Shown one piece after another: positions 1 through 7,589 of a stretch of DNA of 21,254 nucleotides (position 1 is its first letter; every line of letters starts with the position of its first letter). A model generated the notes under the pieces. It was not told the DNA's origin. It did no database searches and saw nothing but the letters and a program-made list of their open reading frames with translations. Location of the stretch: the NCBI GenBank assembly GCA_016938155.1, contig JAFGVF010000383.1:1-21254 (forward strand). Reading direction: 5' to 3'. Both the position numbers and the translations under genes were made by a program. Source of the DNA: Candidatus Cloacimonadota bacterium (GTDB lineage Bacteria; Cloacimonadota; Cloacimonadia; Cloacimonadales; JAFGVF01).

Positions 1-1302
1 CATATAGTGGCATGCCTTAAAATGGGAACATCTCTTTCCTGAACAGATGTAGCGGTCTGCAAGAAGCTTCTTCCAGAGACTACCGTATTTATTCTTGTCG
101 AAAGAGCTGTTTTCGGAGACATCCCCGGTGACAGTAAATTCGTTCCATATAATCAGATACAGTAAACCTTGCAAGTCATAAGGATTGGTAATATCACCCA
201 GATTAAAGGTAACATTTTCCCAATACCTATTGCAGATATAGTTATCACGCCCCTTCACCAGACCGGCTGTGAATGGAATGGGTAAGATATCTTTAAGTAT
301 CGGAATATCTTTGAAGAAAAGCTGTTCTTGAAGGTTTTTTGTATTCGTCGAGATGACAACTCTTTCCTTGTTTTCGTAGCTGAATTTGATGGCAGGAATC
401 AAATAAGCTATGGACTTTCCCACCCCTGTTCCAGCTTCAACCAGAAGATGTTTCTTGTTCTGAAAAGCTTCCTCAACTGCTTGAGACATAACTATCTGTC
501 CATTTCGCTTTTCATAAGCAGGGAATTTCTTGCTGAAATATGATTCTTCCTGGAATAAATCGCCAATATTGTATGTTTCAGGTTTGGGGCAGGAGTGTTC
601 AATGAAATTATTCATTGTCCTATAGGGCGGTTTCGGTCTGTTTCCTGTCTGAATCAGGGCATACTTCCTCTGATAATCAACTATCTTTTCAAGTATTACT
701 GAAAGCGATGTGTCGTAATCAATACCTCGGGAAATGGTCAGGAGATTGCTGTTCAAACGAACATCTATATACTTATTGATAAACTCAAGCAACTTAACAA
801 AGACCAATGCCGTTGTCTCTGCATCATGAATAGCACGATGAGCGGACTCATTAACGACCTCGAAAAACTCAGCTACAGTTGCAAGTTTATGATTTGCTTC
901 AAACGGGAGATATATGCGTGCCAAATCAAGAGTATCGAATATATGGTTAGATAACGGCATAAATCCGTTAAGAAGCATGTGATGGCTGACAAACGGGTAA
1001 TCAAAACTTGAGTTATGGGCAACCAGAAAGTCATCCCCAATAAAATCTCTGAATTTCTCCAGAACCTCAAAAGCAGATTTCCCTGATTCTATCTGTTCAT
1101 CGCTGATGTGCGTGAGTTGCTTGATAAAAAAAGGCACTTTCTGACGGGGTTTGATAAACTCCGAGAAACGATCAATCTCAACTCCGTCTTTGTATTTTAC
1201 AGCTCCGATTTCAATAATTTCATCTTTCTCTTTACTAAGCCCGGTTGTTTCAATATCAAAGCAGATAAAGGTAAATTTTAAGAGCTCATTTAAGTCTGGC
1301 AA
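1..1302 (-). CDS. dinG: DnaQ-type 3'-5' exonuclease fused to DinG/XPD-family ATP-dependent helicase (C-terminus beyond window edge)
   Basis: The frame is open for 434 codons and runs off the left edge, so only the N-terminal part is seen. Residues about 10-170 form a DEDDh exonuclease: FDIETTG (Exo I), AHNSSFD (Exo II) and HRAIHDAE (Exo III, with His and Asp). A helicase domain follows, with Walker A motif EAGTGVGKS and STNTKNLQEQ (motif Ia-like). Four cysteines then match the 4Fe-4S cluster spacing of E. coli DinG: one in YICNRYW, then C-x4-C-x5-C near the window edge. Family knowledge: DinG is a 5'-3' DNA helicase that unwinds D-loops, R-loops and forked DNA in repair; several bacteria carry this exonuclease fusion. 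No ATG precedes FDIETTG in frame. A TTG at 1300-1302 preceded by GGAG is the best start. It lies 11 nt after the sigma-54 activator gene and is probably co-transcribed with it. Family assignment is firm; the start is less so. Confidence 0.88.
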   Translation of the reverse strand, partial: MPDLNELLKFTFICFDIETTGLSKEKDEIIEIGAVKYKDGVEIDRFSEFIKPRQKVPFFIKQLTHISDEQIESGKSAFEVLEKFRDFIGDDFLVAHNSSFDYPFVSHHMLLNGFMPLSNHIFDTLDLARIYLPFEANHKLATVAEFFEVVNESAHRAIHDAETTALVFVKLLEFINKYIDVRLNSNLLTISRGIDYDTSLSVILEKIVDYQRKYALIQTGNRPKPPYRTMNNFIEHSCPKPETYNIGDLFQEESYFSKKFPAYEKRNGQIVMSQAVEEAFQNKKHLLVEAGTGVGKSIAYLIPAIKFSYENKERVVISTNTKNLQEQLFFKDIPILKDILPIPFTAGLVKGRDNYICNRYWENVTFNLGDITNPYDLQGLLYLIIWNEFTVTGDVSENSSFDKNKYGSLWKKLLADRYICSGKRCSHFKACHYM

Positions 1303-1308
1303 ATCATA

Positions 1309-1312
1309 CTCC
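1309..1312 (-). promoter_or_regulatory. Ribosome binding site fixing a TTG start for dinG
   Basis: On the minus strand GGAG is followed by six bases and then TTG (1300-1302). An in-frame TGA lies just upstream at 1321-1323, and there is no ATG between it and the exonuclease motif. The site sits directly after the stop codon (1314-1316) of the upstream activator gene, an arrangement typical of translational coupling. Confidence 0.5.
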
Positions 1313-1313
1313 G

Positions 1314-4300
1314 CTATTGTTCATCATCTTCATCATCTTCTTCATCAAACATATCGTCCTGATAAAGCTCATATCTTCTCATCTTTTTAATCAACCCCTG
1401 CCGACTCAAGCCCAGATGTTTTGCTGCTTTCGTCTGATTCCAGGCAGTAGCTTCCAGAGCATGCATAATCATATCTTTCTCTAATTGCTCCACAGCTTCT
1501 TTAAGATTGGCATTTTGAGTCAGCATGCTCACAGCCTTGGTGTTTTCTGCAAAGCGGAATATCTCTTCAGAAAAGTCTTGCGGTTTTATGTATGATTCAT
1601 CATCTGCGAGGGTAACAGCCCTCTCAATTTCATTTTCAAGTTGTCGAACATTTCCTGGGAAGCTGTAGCTCATTAGATATTTCATAGCTTCATCCGTGAA
1701 GCCTTTGATTTCTTTATTTATTCGTTTATTGAATTTATCGAGGAAGTGGATAGCCAGAAGCGGAATATCCGATGCTCTTTCCTTAAGTGAAGGAACCTCA
1801 ATTCTAATAACATTCAGCCTGTAATACAAATCCAAACGGAAATCTCCCTCTTCCACTTTCTTTTTAAGGGATACATTGGTGGCACAGACAACGCGAACAT
1901 TAACTCTTTCTGTCTTAACAGCCCCCACTCTTTTAACCTCGCCTTCTTGCAGGAATCTAAGAAGTTTTGCTTGGGTAGAGAGACTGATATCAGCGATTTC
2001 ATCAAGGAAGAATGTACCTCCATCAGCGATTTCAAAAAGCCCCTTTTTATCATAAGCAGCCCCTGTAAAGGACCCCTTAACATGACCGAAGAGCTCACTC
2101 TCCAAAAGTGTTTCGGGCAGTGCTCCGCAGTATTGAGCGACAAACGCCTTGTTTTTTCTGTTGCTGCTGTAATGGATAGCTCTGGCAATCAACTCTTTAC
2201 CTGTTCCGCTTGGACCTTCCAGGAGCACGGTTGTGGGAGTATCCTTTATCTTACGGATAATATCAAAAATAGCCAACATGCTCTGGTGTTTACCGATGAT
2301 ATTGGCAAAGATGTTCGAGGAGTTCAGTTCTTCACGAATGATTTCATGTGTCTTTTCAAGATTGGTTGCCCTGATGTTTTCCACACTCACAATAATCTGA
2401 TTAGTAAGGGCATTCAACAGGTTATTTATCTGGTCATTAAAGTAATAACTCTCATGATTAGAGAATAGAAGAACCACTCCCAGTGCCTGATTCCTCATGC
2501 TCATCGGGAAAGTGATGACATGATTAAACTGCTTGGCTCGATTTGGTTGTTTAAAACTCAGACGGGATTTATCACGGAGAGACTCCAAGATCAATTCCAT
2601 GAAATACTCGTAAGCACTGTCCTTGAAGCTGAAATTACGGAAAAGCTTGTATTCCCAGGACTCCGGCAGGTTTTCTGAGTTGTATAAACAGAGAATACCA
2701 CCATCTGCCTCAGCAATATTGATAATTTCATCAATAGCTGTGTTTAAAAGTAAATCGAAATCATGGACTTCATTCAGCGTTTCTGAGATGGCATAGAACT
2801 TATCTAAGATGCTCTCCTGATACTTGGCTTCATCCACTTTCTTCTTATACTCCTTATTGATTTTCTCATAAAGGAGGTCATTCTGTTCCAGAATGCGGAT
2901 TGAACCGAAGTTCTTGATAATGCTCTTATTCCGTTGCAAGATATTGAGAGCTTCTTCTGAATCACCCATTTCGGCAACAATATTGGCAAGCTCGTAATTT
3001 GCTTCAGCAAGCTCATAGATTTTGTTGTGTGTTCCAAATATTTCAACTGCCTTTTCAAGATGAGCCTTAGCTTTGACGAGGTCTTTTCTCTCGAGTTGAG
3101 CTCTCAACAGCAGAGTTTTTCCCACTTCAAAGGTATTGTTTATTTCAATGGCAAGGTCATTAGACATCTTCAGGTAGTAATCAGCACTCTCATAGTTCAT
3201 AGTAATAATGAAATAGAATGCTTGTTTCTGACAACCTTCAATGATTTCATTCTTAGCATCAAGTGATTTAAAGAAGTCAAAGCTTTCCACAAGGTATCTG
3301 TAAGCTTCTTTGAACTTATGCATCTTGGTCAAAGTACTGCCGAGATTGCCGTAAATCTGAGCTTTAATATAATCATCGTTTACTTGTGGTAGAAGTTCTA
3401 AGCCCTTGAAATAAAGGTCATAAGCAATATTCAATTCCCCTCGTTTCTCGTAAAGTTCACCGAGGTTGATATATGACCTGATTAGCCCGTCCACAAAATC
3501 GGTTTCTTCAGATTTCTCAATAGCCCTTTCGTAGGTATCGATAGCCTCGTTCCATTTTCCCTGTTGGAAAAAGAGAGCTCCGATATTGTTAAGAGTGGCT
3601 ATTGTGTTTCTATGGAAACTGAAATTTATGGCAGTTTCGAGCGATTTATTGAAGGCATCTTCAGCCTTTTCAAACTCGTTGTTATCCATGTGGGTAACAC
3701 CGATATTATTGTAGATATTGGTGATATTATAAGGGTCGCTCAGCAATTTCTGAATATTTAATCCCTGATACAGGTAGAAGATGGATTTTTCTTTGTCGCC
3801 TTTATCATCCATCAAACCGCCCAGATTATTGTAGCAAACAGACATACCGTTAAGGTTGTATCTGGATTTCTCGATATCGAGACTCCGCAGGAAAAGAGCT
3901 TCGCTTTCGTCCCAGTTACCCCGGAACATCGGTATTACTGCAAGGTTGTTATAGATAGCAGCCAGACCGCTGATTTCATTTCCCTGTTCAAAGAATGATT
4001 TGGCATCTTTAAAGCACGCTTCGGCATGATCCCAATCATTGGAATAATAGTAGATTTTACCTTTAGCCTTGTGGCTGTTCCCCAAAATTCGGTATCTGAG
4101 AATATCATCTTCGATCTTGAAAGCATATTGCTGAGCCCTGTCAAGTTCCGGCATGGCATTGCCGAAATCCTCTTTTTCGGTCAGAATTTCCGCTTTAAGA
4201 ATCATCATCTTTGCCTTCATTGCATGCTCAAGTTCTGCATAGGAGTACTTCTTGATAATCTCAAGAGCGAAATTTGAAGAGTTGAGGGCAAAGAGATTCT

Positions 4301-5633
4301 GTGCTAAAAGATACACAACCTGTTGATTTGGTAAATCCTTCTCAGTACTTAGTTGCAAACAGTTTCTAAAAGTGTTGGCAGCTTCCTGATGCATATTCAG
4401 ATTCTGATATGTTTTCCCGATTTCCGTAAGAATTTCCAGCCTTTTTTCTGCTTTTTTGGTCTTCTTAAGGCTGTATTCCAGTATCTCAAGCAAGTTCTCG
4501 TAATTACAAATATTTTTCAGTTCATTCTGAGTTTCACTGAATATCGAATTATCATAGCTATCCAGCAACAAAAGATAGTTTGACAACTCGGAGACACGAA
4601 CCTTCTCTTTCTTGAAAAGCTCAACAATTATGGAAATTAACCCGTTTCGTTTCTCAGACGCTTGCTTCTGAAACCATTGTTGGAAATGCCTGGGACTTAT
4701 CACATTATAACGGCTGTCATATTCTCGGATAAAGCTCTTTGTCTGGAGACATTCGAGGTCATCTTTAAACTCGTTTAAGTCGGGTAATATACTGATTTTC
4801 TCATGGGAGAGTTTCCCGTCTAAAAGGAAGATATAGCTTAGGAGTTGCTTCTGAGAATCTGTCAGTTCATCAAGGAAAACCTCATAGAAATCCGTATTTT
4901 GAGTTTTCTCTTCTATATATTTCAATAAATCAAAGCTCTTCCCCTTGCTGTATTCAGCCGATAAAAGAATATCTATCAAGATATGCTCCAATGTCAGCAG
5001 ATTCCCTTGAGTTATATTCCAGAGTATTTCACTCTCAAAGATGAAGTCGGATTTCTTCTCAGGGAATATCCTCTTGATTATCCTCGTAATTCCTTGAATA
5101 GACAGCTGATGTTGCCTTTCTACATGAGATATGTTGAATTTATGGTCTCGGGTAAACACGAAAATCTTTATGCCGTAATCTTCGGCATACTGGACAAGGT
5201 ATTGGATGAACTTTCGGGAGTTGTCGGTCAGGAAATCTCCATCCATTATTATCAGGGATATAGATTTAAAATAGTTCTCTTTATTGATGGTCTCAGTCAG
5301 GTAATAGAAAAAGTCATAATCCCGCGTTATCTCGTATTTAACCGCTTGCCGGACAATTGTCTCATACTCGCTTTCTTTAAGGTTGGACACAGCAAGCACA
5401 AGGTCACGAAGCTGATTCCAGGAAAAAACCTTCGGGTGATAGCAGAAAAAGTCCTGCTTTTGCTTTTTCAACTGTTCTTCAAGATGCTCAAGTAAAAGGT
5501 ATTTCCCGGCACCGGTATAACCGATAATCTCTATTATCTCACTCTTTGGGTCTTGTTCTGCCAGAAGCTTTGTGTAACCGGCAAAATCTTCAGACATATA
5601 CTCACGAAAAACATCTTCTAAGCTTATCTTCAT
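1314..5633 (-). CDS. Giant sigma-54-dependent transcriptional activator with ATPase-like, TPR, GAF, AAA+ and Fis-HTH domains
   Basis: 1439 residues. Domain order, approximate: 30-200, P-loop ATPase-like module (GYTGAGKY at 38-45; LIIMDGD at 127-133 as Walker B); 258-322, winged-helix-like segment; 395-905, about 13 TPR-like repeats, several with YNNLG or YINLG helices; 935-1085, GAF; 1110-1335, sigma-54 AAA+ domain with Walker A GPSGTGKE (about 1139), GSFTGA loop (about 1186) for sigma-54 contact and Walker B FFLDE; 1393-1421, Fis-type HTH; then a very acidic tail. Family knowledge: such proteins bind upstream DNA and use ATP to open sigma-54 promoters. The front half resembles MalT/STAND signal-integrating regulators. 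Y45 replaces the usual Ser/Thr of Walker A, so the N-terminal module may bind nucleotide poorly. No response-regulator receiver domain is present. The ligand and target genes cannot be read from the sequence. It is divergent from the fapA-like operon. Confidence 0.93.
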   Translation of the reverse strand: MKISLEDVFREYMSEDFAGYTKLLAEQDPKSEIIEIIGYTGAGKYLLLEHLEEQLKKQKQDFFCYHPKVFSWNQLRDLVLAVSNLKESEYETIVRQAVKYEITRDYDFFYYLTETINKENYFKSISLIIMDGDFLTDNSRKFIQYLVQYAEDYGIKIFVFTRDHKFNISHVERQHQLSIQGITRIIKRIFPEKKSDFIFESEILWNITQGNLLTLEHILIDILLSAEYSKGKSFDLLKYIEEKTQNTDFYEVFLDELTDSQKQLLSYIFLLDGKLSHEKISILPDLNEFKDDLECLQTKSFIREYDSRYNVISPRHFQQWFQKQASEKRNGLISIIVELFKKEKVRVSELSNYLLLLDSYDNSIFSETQNELKNICNYENLLEILEYSLKKTKKAEKRLEILTEIGKTYQNLNMHQEAANTFRNCLQLSTEKDLPNQQVVYLLAQNLFALNSSNFALEIIKKYSYAELEHAMKAKMMILKAEILTEKEDFGNAMPELDRAQQYAFKIEDDILRYRILGNSHKAKGKIYYYSNDWDHAEACFKDAKSFFEQGNEISGLAAIYNNLAVIPMFRGNWDESEALFLRSLDIEKSRYNLNGMSVCYNNLGGLMDDKGDKEKSIFYLYQGLNIQKLLSDPYNITNIYNNIGVTHMDNNEFEKAEDAFNKSLETAINFSFHRNTIATLNNIGALFFQQGKWNEAIDTYERAIEKSEETDFVDGLIRSYINLGELYEKRGELNIAYDLYFKGLELLPQVNDDYIKAQIYGNLGSTLTKMHKFKEAYRYLVESFDFFKSLDAKNEIIEGCQKQAFYFIITMNYESADYYLKMSNDLAIEINNTFEVGKTLLLRAQLERKDLVKAKAHLEKAVEIFGTHNKIYELAEANYELANIVAEMGDSEEALNILQRNKSIIKNFGSIRILEQNDLLYEKINKEYKKKVDEAKYQESILDKFYAISETLNEVHDFDLLLNTAIDEIINIAEADGGILCLYNSENLPESWEYKLFRNFSFKDSAYEYFMELILESLRDKSRLSFKQPNRAKQFNHVITFPMSMRNQALGVVLLFSNHESYYFNDQINNLLNALTNQIIVSVENIRATNLEKTHEIIREELNSSNIFANIIGKHQSMLAIFDIIRKIKDTPTTVLLEGPSGTGKELIARAIHYSSNRKNKAFVAQYCGALPETLLESELFGHVKGSFTGAAYDKKGLFEIADGGTFFLDEIADISLSTQAKLLRFLQEGEVKRVGAVKTERVNVRVVCATNVSLKKKVEEGDFRLDLYYRLNVIRIEVPSLKERASDIPLLAIHFLDKFNKRINKEIKGFTDEAMKYLMSYSFPGNVRQLENEIERAVTLADDESYIKPQDFSEEIFRFAENTKAVSMLTQNANLKEAVEQLEKDMIMHALEATAWNQTKAAKHLGLSRQGLIKKMRRYELYQDDMFDEEDDEDDEQ

Positions 5634-5703
5634 TTATTTCTTACCTGCTTTTTCAGATCATTTCTTCTACTAATACCATCCCCTTACTGTTAACGAAGTT
5701 TCC

Positions 5704-5731
5704 AGTATGGTTAAAAGCTTGATAAAGTCAA
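5704..5731 (-). promoter_or_regulatory. Possible sigma-70-type promoter for the sigma-54 activator gene
   Basis: Read on the minus strand: TTGACT (5726-5731) as -35, a 16-nt spacer and CATACT (5704-5709) as -10, about 70 nt upstream of the ATG at 5633. The -35 matches consensus at five of six positions and the -10 at four. No experimental support; spacing and position are reasonable. Confidence 0.35.
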
Positions 5732-6029
5732 GACTAATTTAGGCAACTTTGTTGTTTTTTCTTAATGCTTCCATTATAATCTACTGCCTCTCAATTTCTT
5801 AAGTAGCTGTAAACAAACTTCACAGCTCTTGTTTTGGAACTGTTTCCTACTTCTTTTGAATAATCAAATACAGCTTATTTTTCTCTTTTCTCTCTATTTT
5901 TTACCCTCATTATACTGAATTTAATTCACAATTTCCGGTATGTGTAAACTTCATTACCTCACCTATTTTTTTCCTCATGCTACCTCAATCACTCTTTTTC
6001 CACCCCCTACGCACTGCCATAATTCCAAC

Positions 6030-6073
6030 CTCTATCTTGGTACTATCCTGGTCCTATCCTAGTACATTCTTGA
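6030..6073. repeat. Four degenerate 11-bp tandem repeats
   Basis: Units are CTCTATCTTGG (6030), TACTATCCTGG (6041), TCCTATCCTAG (6052) and TACATTCTTGA (6063). Unit 2 matches unit 1 at 8 of 11 and unit 3 at 9 of 11 positions; unit 4 matches unit 2 at 7 of 11. A further 11-nt-spaced pair, TCTTAAGATTT and TCTTATGAATT (9 of 11), lies at 6113-6134. The 11-nt spacing is close to one DNA helical turn. Confidence 0.6.
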
Positions 6074-6087
6074 CCTATAGACCAGGA
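6046..6087. promoter_or_regulatory. Inverted repeat (operator or hairpin) in divergent intergenic region
   Basis: The arm TCCTGGTCCTAT (6046-6057) pairs with ATAGACCAGGA (6077-6087), giving eleven base pairs with one bulged C and a 19-nt loop. No T-run follows on either strand, so it is not an intrinsic terminator. Its place between two divergent transcription units suggests an operator or a leader RNA structure, but no regulator can be named. It overlaps two units of the tandem repeat. Confidence 0.5.
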
Positions 6088-6259
6088 ATGGGGTAGGTAA
6101 GTGGAAAGTTAGTCTTAAGATTTTCTTATGAATTATGGTAGTGAGATATTAGACCAACAATAATCATAAAGGGGGTGCACTATTCATTATCAAAATAACT
6201 CTTCATTGTGACTCTTTGATAAAAAAACGGAAGGATGGAGGAATGTGGACATTAAGCAG

Positions 6260-6290
6260 TTGACAAATATGACTCTGATTACATTATATC
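6260..6290 (+). promoter_or_regulatory. Candidate sigma-70 promoter for the fapA-tricorn-trmFO operon
   Basis: A perfect -35 hexamer TTGACA lies at 6260-6265. A TATATC box (6285-6290) lies 19 nt further, or ATTATA (6283-6288) at 17 nt. Transcription would begin near 6297, leaving a leader of about 20 nt before the ATG at 6319, with a weak CAGG ribosome site at 6307-6310. The -10 match is imperfect. Confidence 0.45.
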
Positions 6291-6318
6291 GTTCAAAATA
6301 ATCAAACAGGTTAAGCAA

Positions 6319-7575
6319 ATGAATAGAATAACTGAAAATAACAGTGGCAATCTCGTTTTAGAAGTAAATGAAAACGGGATGGAAGCTTATCTCACCATTA
6401 AGCTTACAGATGATGTAATAGATGAAAAAGAGATAGAGAATCTAATCACTGAAGCCGGAATAAAATATGGATTTGAAGACGCTGTAAAGTTCAATATTGA
6501 CCAGGGGATAGAGAAAGAGTATGATAAACCTTTTCTTATTGCCAAGGGAGGATTGGACCCTTTCAAAAGCGAGTTGATTTGTAAATTTGAAGCTGAAAGT
6601 TGCTATGCTCCCGGGAAAGACCCTTCCAGAGTTTCACTTACGGGTTGGTGTTATGTGACAAAAGGCACCAAACTTGCAGAAGTTGAAGTTGATGAAACCT
6701 CCAATGCAGTAAAGAATGTATATGGGGAGACCATCGAAAAAAGAGATTTACACACCCTTTATTCCAGTCAATACATTGGTCGCAATGTTACCTTCAAAGA
6801 ATCGGAAAGAGCAATATACTCGACTATTGACGGTTATCCGTATCTTGAGAATAATGGGAAAGTGGGTGTGGTTGATGTTCTTGAGTTGAATGGAGAATTG
6901 TTGAACGAACAGAATTACCTTCATTTCCGTAGCAATGTTGAAGTGAACGGAGACATAAAGAACTGTAAATATATCTCCATAGAAGGGAATCTGATTGTGC
7001 ATGGAGACATTGAAAACAGTTCTATTTACTGCACAGGTTCCATATTAATCGACGGAGCTGTTTCCGGTTGTAAGCCCCTTGGGTTAATCAGTTGTCAAAA
7101 TATAACTTTTGCAAACGGAAGAGTAAGTTTCCTCTTTGCCGGAAATAATATTCAGGCTGAGAGACAGGTGATCGACAGCCGGATGGTTGCTGGAATCGGA
7201 ATAGCCGGTTCAATGAAGACCTGTGAGTTAACAGGTGGTTCTGTCTTTGCCGGCAGACTGATAACGGCAGCTTATGCAGGAGACCGTTTCGGCACCTCAA
7301 CACGAATCGAGATTGTACCCAATTGCTGGCATAAATCAGTTAGTGAACATCTAACCAAAATCATTGAAAACAAGGTTTATAGTGAAGCAGTGATTATTGA
7401 CGAACTTAAAACAGTGCTGTCGGAATTACCTGAGAGTCCGTCTATTCAGGCTGATGAGGAAACAATTACTGGTATAAACTTCTATGGGAAAGTATTCCCC
7501 GGAGTTGAAATGGTTATCAATGAGAAAGTGATAACAGTAGATAAAGTTGAAAATAGGATAATAATTCCATTATAG
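6319..7575 (+). CDS. FapA/DUF342-family polymerising beta-helix protein
   Basis: 418 residues with no signal peptide or membrane segment. The middle carries the DUF342/FapA signature: a hydrophilic N-terminal region with GKDPSRVSLTGW near residue 100, then STIDGYPYLENNGKVGVVDVL near 160. From about residue 200 there are short repeated strands typical of a right-handed beta-helix (VEVNGDI, LIVHGDIE, ILIDGAVSG, VFAGRLITA). The long C-terminal coiled coil of many DUF342 proteins is missing, so it is shorter than the usual 450-650 residues. Family knowledge: FapA proteins are cytoplasmic and linked to flagellar or polar assembly in Vibrio, but DUF342 proteins also occur in non-flagellated bacteria, where their role is unknown. 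It is the first gene of a tight operon, 14 nt before the tricorn gene. Family confident, function not. Confidence 0.82.
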   Translation: MNRITENNSGNLVLEVNENGMEAYLTIKLTDDVIDEKEIENLITEAGIKYGFEDAVKFNIDQGIEKEYDKPFLIAKGGLDPFKSELICKFEAESCYAPGKDPSRVSLTGWCYVTKGTKLAEVEVDETSNAVKNVYGETIEKRDLHTLYSSQYIGRNVTFKESERAIYSTIDGYPYLENNGKVGVVDVLELNGELLNEQNYLHFRSNVEVNGDIKNCKYISIEGNLIVHGDIENSSIYCTGSILIDGAVSGCKPLGLISCQNITFANGRVSFLFAGNNIQAERQVIDSRMVAGIGIAGSMKTCELTGGSVFAGRLITAAYAGDRFGTSTRIEIVPNCWHKSVSEHLTKIIENKVYSEAVIIDELKTVLSELPESPSIQADEETITGINFYGKVFPGVEMVINEKVITVDKVENRIIIPL

Positions 7576-7589
7576 TAGTCAGGAGAGAT

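Larger units (their letters stand above)
5634..6318. other. Long divergent intergenic region without a recognisable gene
   Basis: 685 bp between the leftward activator gene and the rightward fapA-like operon. I see no RNA gene and no convincing small coding frame. The left part, about 5860-6040, is strongly pyrimidine-rich on the + strand. From about 6080 the + strand becomes purine-richer. Between these halves lie four 11-bp tandem units (6030-6073), an overlapping inverted repeat (6046-6087) and a further pair of 11-mers (6113-6134). A candidate promoter for the rightward operon sits at 6260-6290. Confidence 0.7.

Noticed and set aside
1947..2468. 173-codon + strand open frame inside the sigma-54 activator gene
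   Set aside because: It is fully antisense to the conserved AAA+ domain and has no recognisable motif or ribosome site.
5634..6318. Sigma-54 (-24/-12) promoters near the activator gene
   Set aside because: I looked for GG-N10-GC with TGGC/TTGC context on both strands of both long intergenic regions and found no convincing match.
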